A stretch of 64,000 bases of DNA from Bacteroidales bacterium (GTDB lineage Bacteria > Bacteroidota > Bacteroidia > Bacteroidales > UBA932), in assembly GCA_020026275.1 (NCBI GenBank), contig JAHHQQ010000007.1, positions 14,955 to 78,954 on the forward strand, written 5' to 3'. Positions 15,910 through 25,128 of the stretch are shown here, piece after piece (positions within the stretch are counted from its first letter, which is position 1; every line of letters starts with the position of its first letter). Made by a program: the position numbers and the translations under genes. The notes beneath the pieces were generated by a model, which saw nothing but the letters and a program-made list of their open reading frames with translations, ran no database searches and was not told where the DNA came from.

Positions 15910-16803
15910 TCAATCACTTTTTGCCGCTTCCAGAAGGCTCATGGCTTCGTCTATGGTGAGGGCATTTTCGACGAGAAAATTGCCGGTCCGGGTTCTGCAG
16001 AGGGAGTCCAGATGAGCTCCGGAGTGGAGGGCCTCTCCCAGATCTCTGGCGAACGCACGGATGTAGGTTCCTTTTGTACAGGCGATTCTGATTTCCGCAT
16101 GTGGCAAATGAAGGTCAGAATTGTCGCAGACATGGATGCGGCTGTTCCGAGGGTTTTCGTCCATGTTTTCCGGAACGGCTTCTATTCCTTCCGGACAGTA
16201 TTTTTCCAGTTCGGCCTGGAAGATGGTGATGTTCTGTCTGGACAGGATTTCGGCTTCACTGTGATCAAAGTCCTGACCTTCCCGGACGGCTTGCCTGTAG
16301 AGTTTGCGTGCCAGTTCATAAGCTCTTACGCCGTCAATGGACTTGGCGGAGAAGAGTGGTGCAATCTGTTCCTGGGGGCCGATGAAGCCTTGAAGTGCCA
16401 TACGGATATTCTGCTCATTGACTTCTTCTACCGGAAAGCGCCGGTCAATTTCCTTTTCCAGATCATAGGAAGGGGTAGTCGCTCCGAAAGAGATACCCGC
16501 CAGGTATTCCTTGTCGTGTTTCTGCAAGGTTTCGGCTTGTCTGGTGGCCGGTCCGATGCAGACCAGCAGTACGCCAGTCGCCAACGGATCCAGGGTGCCG
16601 GCATGCCCCACTTTCAGTTTCTTTTTCCCGAAATGTCTGCAGGCCGCCCATTTTATTTTCCGAATGACATCCGCAGAGGTCCATCGGTATGGTTTGTTCA
16701 CCAGGAGGATGATTCCTTCAGGATACTGGTCAATGTCTGAGTGCAGAAGCACACGTTCTCCCTTACCGGCAAGGGAGGTTTTGTCAGCGACGAAATAACT
16801 CAT
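15910..16803 (-). CDS. truB: tRNA pseudouridine(55) synthase TruB
   Basis: Converts U55 to pseudouridine in the T-loop of tRNAs. The start of the fold (GIILLVNKPYRWTSADVIRK) begins at residue 30, and the catalytic Asp is D72 in GHAGTLDPLATGVLLV. Other family segments are KEYLAGISFGATTPSYD and EIRIACTKGTYIRAFARDLG near 240. ATG 16803 (MSYFVADK) leaves 22 bases after rpiB; the longer frame from 16869 would overlap rpiB. Length 297 is within the family range, with about 28 extra residues at the N-terminus compared with short TruB proteins. It appears to be in one transcription unit with rpiB and perhaps gltX. Confidence 0.95.
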   Translation of the reverse strand: MSYFVADKTSLAGKGERVLLHSDIDQYPEGIILLVNKPYRWTSADVIRKIKWAACRHFGKKKLKVGHAGTLDPLATGVLLVCIGPATRQAETLQKHDKEYLAGISFGATTPSYDLEKEIDRRFPVEEVNEQNIRMALQGFIGPQEQIAPLFSAKSIDGVRAYELARKLYRQAVREGQDFDHSEAEILSRQNITIFQAELEKYCPEGIEAVPENMDENPRNSRIHVCDNSDLHLPHAEIRIACTKGTYIRAFARDLGEALHSGAHLDSLCRTRTGNFLVENALTIDEAMSLLEAAKSD

Positions 16804-16825
16804 GTCCAGATGATATGCAAGGGGT

Positions 16826-17257
16826 TTATCTAATTGGTATCTTGTCGATTCTTCTCTGGTGCCTTCCACCTTCGAAGTCTGTTTCCAGCCATTTCATGAC
16901 AATTTGTTGGGCCATTCTGTAGGAAATGAAACGGGCAGGCATGACTAGTACATTCGCATTGTTGTGAGCTTTGACCAGTCTTCCTATTTCGGTCCCCCAT
17001 GCCAGTCCTGCACGGATTCCTTGATGTTTGTTGAGGGTAATGGCCATGCCATCTCCTGTTCCGCAGAGAGCGATGCCACAGTCAGCTTCTCCTTTTTCAA
17101 CGGCTTCAGCAAGAGGATGGGCGACATCGGGATAGTCCATGCTTTCAGTGGAATCTGTTCCGAAATTGATCATTTCATATCCTTTTTTTTCTAGCCAGTT
17201 GATAAGTTTCTGTTTGTATTCCACTCCTGCGTGGTCGCTGCAAATTGCAATTTTCAT
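16826..17257 (-). CDS. rpiB: Ribose-5-phosphate isomerase B
   Basis: Interconverts ribose 5-phosphate and ribulose 5-phosphate in the pentose phosphate pathway. The 143 residues match the RpiB/LacAB family. Visible are the N-terminal ICSDHAGVEYK with its phosphate-contacting His, the catalytic Cys C65 in ALCGTGDGMAI, the anion-hole Thr/Gly next to it, and HNNANVLVMPARFIS. It is not RpiA, which has an unrelated fold. It lies 55 bases after gltX and 22 bases before truB on the same strand. Confidence 0.96.
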   Translation of the reverse strand: MKIAICSDHAGVEYKQKLINWLEKKGYEMINFGTDSTESMDYPDVAHPLAEAVEKGEADCGIALCGTGDGMAITLNKHQGIRAGLAWGTEIGRLVKAHNNANVLVMPARFISYRMAQQIVMKWLETDFEGGRHQRRIDKIPIR

Positions 17258-17278
17258 GGTGTTCTGTGTATTAATGAG

Positions 17279-17309
17279 GAAAGGGCAACTCTTGACGGGC
17301 AGCCCTTTC
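17279..17309 (-). terminator. Hairpin between gltX and rpiB
   Basis: GAAAGGGC (17279-17286) and GCCCTTTC (17302-17309) form an 8-bp stem with a 15-base loop just after the gltX stop codon. No U-tract follows on the minus strand, so it may only attenuate or process the transcript before rpiB. Confidence 0.35.
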
Positions 17310-17312
17310 TTT

Positions 17313-18953
17313 CTATGATTGATTCAAGTTTTCTTTGATGAATTGGATGCGGTGGGAGAACTCGTCCTTTCCGATGAGGAAGACGATGTCCGCGATACCC
17401 AGTCCGCTGGATGCGCCTACCAGAGCAAGTCTCAGACAGTTCATGACTTTTCCCATCGGCCATTCATGCACCCGGATGTAGTTTTCAAGAGACTCTTCAA
17501 TGTGCTCTTTGGTCCACGGACCTTCCAGAGCCATCAGCATGTCCGCTGCCTGGAGGGCCAGTTCGTAGTTTTCCGGTTTCCAGAACTTCTTGACATCCTT
17601 CTCTTCAAATGCTGAAGGGGCGACGAAGAGATAGCTTGCAATGTCCCAGAAATCGTGGACGAAGCTGGCGCGTTCTTTGATGAGGGTGACCACTTCCTTG
17701 ACATAGCCACGGGTGAAGAGGTGCATATTGAAATCTGCGCCACAGGAATTGACCTGAGCTCCTTCTTTTTCTGCGCAGACTGGACAATTGACGATCTTGA
17801 TTCCTTTCTTTTCCAAAATTGGGATATAGAGGTCGGTCAGTTCGTCTTCAGATTTCATTCTGAGGTATTCTTTGTTGTACCAATGTGCCTTTTCAGGATT
17901 GAATCGTGCACCTGACTTGACAATGCGGTCCAGACTGAAAGTCTGGATGAGCTCGTCCATGGAAAAGATTTCTCTGTCATCTCCCGGATTCCAGCCGAGG
18001 AAGGCGAGAAGATTGACGAAAGCTTCTGGGAAATAGCCGTCTTCACGGTATCCTCTGGACACTTCGCCCTCTTCATTGACCCAACGGAGCGGGAATACAG
18101 GGAAACCGAGCTTGTCACCGTCTCTCTTGCTCAACTTGCCTTTGCCGCTTGGTTTGAGAAGCAGGCTCAGGTGAGCGAAACGTGGCATGGTGTCCTGCCA
18201 GCCGAAAGCTTCGTATAGAAGATAGTGGAGTGGAAGAGAGGGCAGCCACTCTTCACCGCGAATCACCTCGGTGATTTCCATCAGATGGTCATCTACGATA
18301 TTGGCAAGGTGATAGGTAGGAAGTTGGTCAGCTTTTTTCCAGAGCACTTTGTCGTCCAGTGTATCAGAATTCACTTCAATGTGTCCTCTGATGAGGTCGT
18401 CCATCTTGACCACCCTGTTCTCAGGCATTTTGAAACGGACGGTCCAGTCAGTAGTCTCTTTCAGCAACTTCTCGGTCTCTTCCTTTGTGAGAGTGAGGGA
18501 GTTGCGAAGGTTCTGGCGAGTTTCCTGGTTGTAGATGAATGTCTTGCCTTCAGCTTCGGCGGCGGCTCTCTTTTCGTTCAGTTCTTCGGAAGAGTCGAAT
18601 GCGTAGTAGGCATAGCCGGCCTCTACGAGCTGTTGGGCATATTTGAAATAGATTTCGCGTCTCTGTGACTGTCTGTAAGGAGCATGCGGATGTTTTTCAG
18701 AGGGTGTCTCCACTACATGTCCGTTCTCATCCACTCCTTCGTCCGGGATGATGCCGCACCATTTGAGTGCTTCGATGATATAGGCTTCAGCTCCAGGTAC
18801 GAAACGATGGGAATCCGTGTCTTCAATTCGGATGATGAAATCTCCTCCATGCTGCTTCGCATAGAGATAATTGTACAATGCAGTGCGTACTCCGCCCATA
18901 TGAAGTGGGCCTGTCGGAGAGGGCGCAAATCTTACTCTAGTCTTTCTTTCCAT
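17313..18953 (-). CDS. gltX: Glutamyl-tRNA synthetase with small Cys-containing insertion
   Basis: Charges tRNA-Glu (and possibly tRNA-Gln, if this species uses the amidotransferase route). Class I motifs are VRFAPSPTGPLHMGG at the N-terminus (HIGH-like HMGG) and KLSKRDG near 270 (KMSKS-like). The catalytic core continues with IRIEDTDSHRF and RGEEWLPSLPLHYLLYEAFG. At 546 residues it is about 40 longer than I expect for the family; part of the excess is a segment near 395-415 with three Cys (NCPVCAEKEGAQVNSCGAD) between catalytic and anticodon-binding parts. It stands 62 bases after ftsZ with a -7 box in the gap, so it probably has its own promoter. Confidence 0.95.
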   Translation of the reverse strand: MERKTRVRFAPSPTGPLHMGGVRTALYNYLYAKQHGGDFIIRIEDTDSHRFVPGAEAYIIEALKWCGIIPDEGVDENGHVVETPSEKHPHAPYRQSQRREIYFKYAQQLVEAGYAYYAFDSSEELNEKRAAAEAEGKTFIYNQETRQNLRNSLTLTKEETEKLLKETTDWTVRFKMPENRVVKMDDLIRGHIEVNSDTLDDKVLWKKADQLPTYHLANIVDDHLMEITEVIRGEEWLPSLPLHYLLYEAFGWQDTMPRFAHLSLLLKPSGKGKLSKRDGDKLGFPVFPLRWVNEEGEVSRGYREDGYFPEAFVNLLAFLGWNPGDDREIFSMDELIQTFSLDRIVKSGARFNPEKAHWYNKEYLRMKSEDELTDLYIPILEKKGIKIVNCPVCAEKEGAQVNSCGADFNMHLFTRGYVKEVVTLIKERASFVHDFWDIASYLFVAPSAFEEKDVKKFWKPENYELALQAADMLMALEGPWTKEHIEESLENYIRVHEWPMGKVMNCLRLALVGASSGLGIADIVFLIGKDEFSHRIQFIKENLNQS

Positions 18954-18975
18954 GTTTCTTCTAAAATTTCAGCGG

Positions 18976-18983
18976 CAAATATA
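18976..18983 (-). promoter_or_regulatory. -7 box upstream of gltX
   Basis: TATATTTG on the minus strand, 22 bases upstream of the gltX start. No matching -33 TTG at the usual spacing was found, so confidence is moderate. Confidence 0.45.
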
Positions 18984-19015
18984 CTGATTGTTTTTCGTAT
19001 TCGTCTAATTTTCTT

Positions 19016-20278
19016 TTATCGCAATTGCTTGGAGACTCTTCTGATGGAAGCGGTCTGCTCCAGTTCGGCGATGGATGTGCCGGTTGGTACGCAAAGGCAT
19101 GGAACTTCATTTTCTTCGAAATGGAATTTCCTGACATTCTCACTGCTGTTGAATCCCACTTTGACCACGTTGATTTCTTCTCTTCCCAAATCGATTTCTC
19201 CGTTTTCTTCTTCATGCTTTTTGTGAAAATCTTCATATTTGAAGTTTTTGTCAATCATGATGAGTTTTCCAATCTCAGGACCAGTCAGACCGATCAGGTT
19301 CATCTGGAAACCTGTGGCTATGGCTGTAATGTTGATGCGGTCGCCGAATTCCGGATCTTCTTCCAGAATGATGCCCCGCTTATATTTGTTCACATTGCCG
19401 ATGTAGTTGGTGACCATATTGGTCAGCTGCTCCAGTTCGGACATATTCACACCGTTGTCATTCTTTCCTACGGTAATGTTGAGCAGGAGGTTTTTGGCTG
19501 TCTTCAAATCAAAATCGTTGAGAAGCGGACTTTCAAAGGCACCTTTCAAAGCATCTTGCATTCTATTTTTCCCTGTTCCTGTTCCATATCCCATGAGGGC
19601 GAGACCGCTGTTTTTCATCATGGTCTTGGCATCCTCGAAATCGACATTGACATAGCCCGGCTTCTGGATAATCTCAACGATGCCTTTGACAGCTGTCGCC
19701 AGCACTTCATCTACCTTCGGGAAGGCTTCATGAATGAGCTGGTTCCCGAAATGGGCGTAGAGGTTTTCATTGTTGATGATCAGAAGGCTGTCTACGTTTT
19801 TTTCCAATTCATGGATACCGTCCACTGCCTTGGACAAGAATTCATCCCCTTCATTTTTGAATGGAAGGGTAACGACGGCAACGGTCAGGATACCCTTGTC
19901 CTTGGCCATCTTGGCAATGACAGGAGAGGCTCCTGTACCAGTTCCTCCACCCATTCCGGCAGTGATAAATAACATCTGTGTACCGGTATTGATGACAATA
20001 TCTTCTATAGTCTTTTGAGATTCCAAGGCGGCATTGCGCCCCTTGGTCGGGTTGGTTCCAGCTCCCAGTCCTTCGCCCAACTGTATCTTGATGGGAACGT
20101 TGCTTTTCTGCAAGGCCTGTGAGTCAGTATTGCAGACAATCATTTCGCAACCTTCGATATTTTGGTTATACATATAGTTGACTGCATTGCAGCCACCGCC
20201 ACCTACACCAATTACCTTGATCAGTGCATTGGTCGGCTCCCATGTATTCGGTATTATTTCAATCATTTGGTCCATCAT
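19016..20278 (-). CDS. ftsZ: Cell division GTPase FtsZ
   Basis: Tubulin homologue that forms the Z ring. GTP-binding motifs are IKVIGVGGGGCNAVNYM near 20, the tubulin signature FITAGMGGGTGTGASPVIAK near 103, and NEGDEFLSKAVDG. After the conserved core (to about residue 320) there is an acidic linker (HKKHEEENGEIDLGREEINV) and a short basic tail (ASIRRVSKQLR) that likely binds FtsA. Length is 420. It is the last gene of the division and cell wall cluster, 15 bases after ftsA. An ATG ATG pair at 20278 leaves a small start ambiguity of one residue. Confidence 0.98.
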   Translation of the reverse strand: MMDQMIEIIPNTWEPTNALIKVIGVGGGGCNAVNYMYNQNIEGCEMIVCNTDSQALQKSNVPIKIQLGEGLGAGTNPTKGRNAALESQKTIEDIVINTGTQMLFITAGMGGGTGTGASPVIAKMAKDKGILTVAVVTLPFKNEGDEFLSKAVDGIHELEKNVDSLLIINNENLYAHFGNQLIHEAFPKVDEVLATAVKGIVEIIQKPGYVNVDFEDAKTMMKNSGLALMGYGTGTGKNRMQDALKGAFESPLLNDFDLKTAKNLLLNITVGKNDNGVNMSELEQLTNMVTNYIGNVNKYKRGIILEEDPEFGDRINITAIATGFQMNLIGLTGPEIGKLIMIDKNFKYEDFHKKHEEENGEIDLGREEINVVKVGFNSSENVRKFHFEENEVPCLCVPTGTSIAELEQTASIRRVSKQLR

Positions 20279-20293
20279 TCACTTCCTCCTATA

Positions 20294-21763
20294 TTAATTA
20301 TCCTCCTCCTGGTCGTCACTATTGTCGTATATCTTGTTGATGAGGTCGTCCAGAAAATGCCATCTCACCCCATTGCTCTTCTTGGCCGGCTTTTTCTTCT
20401 TCGGATCCTTTACTTCTTCCTCGTCTTCTGCTTCTTCTTCCAGCTCTTCTTCCAACTCTTCTTCCTCTTCTGGTATCTGCGGCTCTTTGTATTGCTTGCG
20501 CAGATTTATGTTTTCCAATACCTCTGTCTCTTCTTCTATCCTTTCCTCTTCATCGTTTTCTTCTTCTGTGAGGGTGGAGGTCAGGCAATTGATGTTGTTT
20601 TCTTCTTTGGCCGCCAGAATCATGCCGATGGAATTGGCCAGCTCCGGTTTGGAAGAATCGATGTCATCTACGAAAGAGACAAGGTGGCGAGGATATCCGG
20701 TCCTCACATTGTAGCCGGACAATTCCTTGATGAAATTGGCCAGGTTGGCGAGATTGGCTCCGCCACCTGTGATGACCACACCATTTCTCAGTCGGTCAGC
20801 ATAACCACTCTGTTCAATCTTGTAGAGGATGGCCTGTATGATTTCATTTGCTCTGGCTGTAATTACTTCAGAGAGGTACTGTACTGGAATTTGCTTGTAG
20901 CCGTTCATTTCCTGGTCCTCAATCTGAATGATCTTTTCCTGGAGAGACTGCAGCTTGTCTGGAATGCAGACACCGAAGGCCAGTTTGATGTTCTCTGCCA
21001 AATTGGCACTGATGGAACATTCTGTCCGGATGTCGTTGGTAATGGATTTTCCACCGAATGGGATGGAGGCGTAATATCTCAGAACTTTTCGGTTGTAGAT
21101 GCTGACAGAAGTGGAACCTCCGCCGAAATCTACGAGTGCGACACCATTATCCATTTCATCTTCTGTCAAGACTGCCTTGGCAATGGTGGAAGGGGAGAAG
21201 TAGAGCCGGGTGGTCGCAATGTCCAGATCGTTGAATACCTTGTAGATGTTTCTGACTGAACTTTTCTTTCCGATGAAAAGTTTGAAATGTCCTTTGAACA
21301 CTTTGCTGATGACTCCGATGATGTCTTGTTCAATCAACTGGAAATTTTCATCGTCCGAAAAAGATTGTGGAATGGCGACATAGAGTTGTTCCGTTTCTGG
21401 ATTCTCGATAGGGTAGTCATTCTGTGCAATGCTCTTCAAACTCTCCACTTCCTCTGCAGTGATGCTTTCGTCAGGATTTGAGCGATCCATCTCCGCTTCA
21501 GCCGTCTCTTGACGGATGTCGCATTTAGGATAATTCACCACTACTTGTGAAATCTTCATCTGAAGCTGGTTTTCTGCTTCGTTGACCAGTTCATTCAGAA
21601 TCGCAGATACTTTCTTGGGAATGAATACAGCACTATACTTGATTCCGTTCGCAGGTCTGTCGCCATGATAGATAATGCGTACGTCTTCTCCAGAAATCTG
21701 TGCGATCGTCAATACAATGTTTGACGTTCCCAAATCAATTGCAGCAATGTATCTTTCGTTCAT
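20294..21763 (-). CDS. ftsA: Cell division protein FtsA
   Basis: Actin-like ATPase that ties FtsZ to the membrane. The actin-fold phosphate loop is at the N-terminus (YIAAIDLGTSNIVLTIAQI), with GVALVDFGGGSTSVSIYN near 200 and VVITGGGANLANL near 330. The C-terminus (about 395-465) is very acidic and Glu-rich, ending in KSNGVRWHFLDDLINKIYD, which looks like the membrane-binding amphipathic helix. Length 489 reflects the long acidic linker seen in Bacteroidetes FtsA. It sits 25 bases after ftsQ and 15 before ftsZ. Confidence 0.96.
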   Translation of the reverse strand: MNERYIAAIDLGTSNIVLTIAQISGEDVRIIYHGDRPANGIKYSAVFIPKKVSAILNELVNEAENQLQMKISQVVVNYPKCDIRQETAEAEMDRSNPDESITAEEVESLKSIAQNDYPIENPETEQLYVAIPQSFSDDENFQLIEQDIIGVISKVFKGHFKLFIGKKSSVRNIYKVFNDLDIATTRLYFSPSTIAKAVLTEDEMDNGVALVDFGGGSTSVSIYNRKVLRYYASIPFGGKSITNDIRTECSISANLAENIKLAFGVCIPDKLQSLQEKIIQIEDQEMNGYKQIPVQYLSEVITARANEIIQAILYKIEQSGYADRLRNGVVITGGGANLANLANFIKELSGYNVRTGYPRHLVSFVDDIDSSKPELANSIGMILAAKEENNINCLTSTLTEEENDEEERIEEETEVLENINLRKQYKEPQIPEEEEELEEELEEEAEDEEEVKDPKKKKPAKKSNGVRWHFLDDLINKIYDNSDDQEEDN

Positions 21764-21788
21764 ATCTTGATCTTATGTTTTTTCTTCT

Positions 21789-22559
21789 TTATTTACAAAC
21801 TATCTGTCCGCTGTTCTTTACGCTGACACTGGTATAGTGTCCTTCACCTTTCAACTTCACGATATATCGGTAATAGTCGCGGATCTTGGCAAACTTGATT
21901 TCATAATTGTCGGGAGGTCCGAACAGGAAACTCTCTTTCCCGATATTCGGTTTCAGGACAAGGTTGCCCTTCTTGTCTGCTTCAATGCTCTTGAATGCAT
22001 TGGACCAGGTCTTGTCCTTGTTCATATATTGAATCATCAGGAGCAGGTTTTCCAGCCAATATTTCTGTTTCGGGCTGGTCAGAACTCCTTTCCAGTTCGG
22101 GTCAATACGGAAGTGTCCGATAATTTCTGTTAATCTTTTATCATAATTCTCTTTTGCAGGGAAGAGATAGCCGGTCTCGTCAATGAAGAAGCTTCCAGCA
22201 TTGGTAACCAATTTGATGACAGGTGCCCTTTCTTCAATCCGGATGTTGAGCCGGCCGTTGGAGGTGATGAACGCCTCGCAATTCAAGATGGAGCTCTTCT
22301 CCTCCAGAATATTTTCCAACTTTTTCAAATCCAGGCTGTCCAGCGGTTCTCCGTTGTATCTTCCATATTCCTTGTCAATGATTTTCTTGATTTCCCTGTT
22401 GCTGATGAAGCCCAATTGGGAGGAGTCTGCTATTTCAATTTCAATTCCAGAACAGATTTTCTTTTTGTGCGACTTTCTTGTACTGATGTCAAGAGATAAT
22501 ATCAGTACAATCATGATCCCCAGAAGGGTATAGGCGGCTATTTTGGATTTTCTGCTCAT
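21789..22559 (-). CDS. ftsQ: Cell division protein FtsQ
   Basis: Bitopic inner-membrane protein of the divisome with one N-terminal helix (about 8-26; AAYTLLGIMIVLILSLDI) and a periplasmic region with a POTRA-like start (EIEIADSSQLGFISNREIKK). The 256 residues and the position between murC and ftsA identify it more firmly than sequence alone, since FtsQ is weakly conserved. It should bridge FtsL and other late division proteins encoded in the same cluster. Confidence 0.9.
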   Translation of the reverse strand: MSRKSKIAAYTLLGIMIVLILSLDISTRKSHKKKICSGIEIEIADSSQLGFISNREIKKIIDKEYGRYNGEPLDSLDLKKLENILEEKSSILNCEAFITSNGRLNIRIEERAPVIKLVTNAGSFFIDETGYLFPAKENYDKRLTEIIGHFRIDPNWKGVLTSPKQKYWLENLLLMIQYMNKDKTWSNAFKSIEADKKGNLVLKPNIGKESFLFGPPDNYEIKFAKIRDYYRYIVKLKGEGHYTSVSVKNSGQIVCK

Positions 22560-22578
22560 GTTTCAGTTTTTCTCCGCT

Positions 22579-23943
22579 TTATTTCAATCTTTTTTCCATC
22601 ATTTTCGTAATTGGTTCTATGAACCGATCAATATTTCCTGCACCGAATGTGCCCAAAACGTCTAGTGGCTCGTTGGCAAGATAGTCCATCAGCTCCTCTT
22701 TCCGGATGAGCACTTTCTCCGGTGCAGTCACCCGGTCGAAGATGATCTCGGAAGTCACGCCCGGAATCGGCTCTTCACGGGCAGGGTAGATATCCAGAAG
22801 AATCAGTTTGTCCAGCTGGCTGAGGGCCTTTGCAAATTCGTCGGCAAAATCCCGTGTTCTGGTAAACAGGTGAGGCTGGAAGATGCCGGTCAGTTTCCGG
22901 TGCGGGAAAATCCCCTTGATGGAACTGATGGCAGAAGCCAGTTCTGCCGGATGATGGGCATAGTCATCGATATAGGTCAATTCCCGGGTGTTCAGGTGAA
23001 GGTCCATTCTTCTTTTTACTCCACGGAATGAGCCAATCGCTTTGCGGATGGCCTCTGGATCCAGACCATAGATGATGCAAACGGCGGCGGCGCCTACACT
23101 GTTTTCGGCATTGAGCCAGCCCGGAACCCCCACTTTGATGTCCTCCAGCTTCCCGTTCGGGTAAATCAGATCATAGTGGGTATAGCCCAATTCGTCCTGC
23201 CTGATATTTTCAGGATGAAAATCGGCTCGGGTGTCTGTGTAACTATAGGTCAAAATTTGAGCTTTTGTGTCCTTTTCGGCAATGTCAAGCCCATATTTTT
23301 TGATGACGGTGCCCTTCACTTGAGAAGCAAAATCCCGGAAAGCCTGCTGGTAGTGGGCTTCGTCTCCATAGATGTCCAGATGGTCTGCATCCATTGCTGT
23401 CACCAATGCGATTTCCGGCCGAAGTTGCAGGAATGAACGGTCAAATTCGTCTGCTTCCACTACAACGTTGGGTTCGTGGTCCATCAGTAAGTTGCTGTCG
23501 TAATTTTGGGAAATGCCACCCAAAAAAGCAGAGCAGCCTGTTTCAGAATCTGTCAGGATATGGGCGACAAGGGTACTTGTCGTTGTTTTCCCATGAGTGC
23601 CGGCTATGGCCAGACAATGTTGCCCTCGGGTGATTTCTCCTAAGACTTGTGAACGTTTGAGTATCTTGTAGCCTTGCTTCTGGACATGCACCAGTTCTCC
23701 CATATCTGAAGGAATGGCCGGTGTGTAGATGACCAACGTGTCCTCTACCGATTGAGGAATGAAGTCTGTGTTATCTTCATAGTGGACCTCGATTCCTTCT
23801 TCCTCCAAATGTCTGGTCAGCTCGGACGGAGTACGATCATAACCAGAGACATGTTTTCCTTTGAATTTATAATATCGGGCGATGGCACTCATGCCGATTC
23901 CTCCGATTCCTATAAAATAGATGTTTTTGTATTCTTTGTTCAT
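22579..23943 (-). CDS. murC: UDP-N-acetylmuramate-L-alanine ligase MurC
   Basis: Adds the first amino acid of the peptidoglycan stem. The N-terminal Rossmann motif is YFIGIGGIGMSAIARYY, the ATP loop is AGTHGKTTTSTLVAHIL near 115, and the Mur ligase central motif includes EADEFDRSFL and TAMDADHLDIYGD near 165-195. The C-terminal domain has IDDYAHHPAELASAI. Length 454 matches the family. It lies between murG and ftsQ in the single-strand cluster. Confidence 0.97.
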   Translation of the reverse strand: MNKEYKNIYFIGIGGIGMSAIARYYKFKGKHVSGYDRTPSELTRHLEEEGIEVHYEDNTDFIPQSVEDTLVIYTPAIPSDMGELVHVQKQGYKILKRSQVLGEITRGQHCLAIAGTHGKTTTSTLVAHILTDSETGCSAFLGGISQNYDSNLLMDHEPNVVVEADEFDRSFLQLRPEIALVTAMDADHLDIYGDEAHYQQAFRDFASQVKGTVIKKYGLDIAEKDTKAQILTYSYTDTRADFHPENIRQDELGYTHYDLIYPNGKLEDIKVGVPGWLNAENSVGAAAVCIIYGLDPEAIRKAIGSFRGVKRRMDLHLNTRELTYIDDYAHHPAELASAISSIKGIFPHRKLTGIFQPHLFTRTRDFADEFAKALSQLDKLILLDIYPAREEPIPGVTSEIIFDRVTAPEKVLIRKEELMDYLANEPLDVLGTFGAGNIDRFIEPITKMMEKRLK

Positions 23944-23970
23944 TTCTTTTCTTCTGATTTTTGATTTTCT

Positions 23971-25119
23971 TTATTTGACCAGACCGTAGGCCGTTTCTGC
24001 AATGGTCAGTGCCGCATCCGGCAGAGCCAATTTCCCGATATTGTCTTCCATGATATGCAGTTTCTCTTCATTTGCCAAAAGGGAGACTGCTTCCTTCATC
24101 AATATTTCTGGAGCATCGGCATCTTTCACAAAAATGGCGGCATTTTTTCTGACCAGAGCCATAGCATTATGGGTCTGGTGGTCTTCCGCCACGTTCGGGG
24201 AAGGGACGAAGATTGTCGCCTTGTGCAGCGCACAGAGTTCTGATACGGTGCTGGCCCCTGAACGGGAAATGACTATGTCTGCTGCCGCATAAGCCAGGTC
24301 CATGCGCTTGATGAAGTCATGATGCTGGATCTGCACCAGTCCGTCCGCAGCCTTTTTACGGGCTTCTTCCATGAACGCATCCATCTTCGCCTTGTAGTAT
24401 TTGCCGCACTGCCAGATGACTTCAATGTCCTGGCCGCCTGGACATCCTTCTTCAATCCATTTCATCATGGACTTGTTCAGCGTGCCGCTGCCCAGACTGC
24501 CTCCCACGATGAAGATGTGCTTTTTGGCAGGATCCAGATGATAGAATTCATATCCTTCCTCTTTCATGGCAGGGGTAGCCGGCGATGAAACATCTTTACG
24601 TATTGGATTTCCGGTCAGGATGATCTTTTCAGCAGGGAAGAATCGTTCCATCCCTTCGTAGGCTACACAGATCTTGTCCACGCGTTTCCCCAGAATTTTG
24701 TTGGCAAGTCCTGCGAAGCCGTTCTGCTCCTGGATGAGGGCAGGAATTTTCTTGCTGGTCGCAGCCCAAAGCAGAGGAGCGCTGGCATAGCCACCGACTC
24801 CGATGGCGATGTCCGGCCGGTACTCCTTCACAATCTTGCGGGCCTTGTGCAGGCTGTGAAGAATCTTGAATGGAACTTGGATGTCATTGATGATGTTCTT
24901 GAAAGTCAACTGCCGTTGCAGTCCGACCATCGGCAGTCCGATGATCCGGTAGCCTGCGGCAGGCACCTTCTCCATTTCCATCTTGCCTTCTGCTCCGACA
25001 AAGAGTATTTCATTTTCTGGATTCAGCTCCTTCATTTTGTCCGCAATTGACACGGCCGGGAAGATATGTCCTCCTGTGCCTCCACCGCTTATGATGATTC
25101 TCAATGCTTTGTGTTCCAT
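23971..25119 (-). CDS. murG: Lipid II synthase MurG (GlcNAc transferase)
   Basis: Peripheral inner-membrane glycosyltransferase that adds GlcNAc to lipid I. Signatures are the N-terminal IIISGGGTGGHIFPAVSIAD, GVGGYASAPLLWAA near 110, and IPALIQEQNGFAGLANKILG near 127. The C-domain contains IFIVGGSLGSGTLNKS and the donor-site stretch VISRSGASTVSELCAL near 280. Length is 382. It starts 9 bases after ftsW. Confidence 0.97.
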   Translation of the reverse strand: MEHKALRIIISGGGTGGHIFPAVSIADKMKELNPENEILFVGAEGKMEMEKVPAAGYRIIGLPMVGLQRQLTFKNIINDIQVPFKILHSLHKARKIVKEYRPDIAIGVGGYASAPLLWAATSKKIPALIQEQNGFAGLANKILGKRVDKICVAYEGMERFFPAEKIILTGNPIRKDVSSPATPAMKEEGYEFYHLDPAKKHIFIVGGSLGSGTLNKSMMKWIEEGCPGGQDIEVIWQCGKYYKAKMDAFMEEARKKAADGLVQIQHHDFIKRMDLAYAAADIVISRSGASTVSELCALHKATIFVPSPNVAEDHQTHNAMALVRKNAAIFVKDADAPEILMKEAVSLLANEEKLHIMEDNIGKLALPDAALTIAETAYGLVK

Positions 25120-25128
25120 ATTTGTCTT

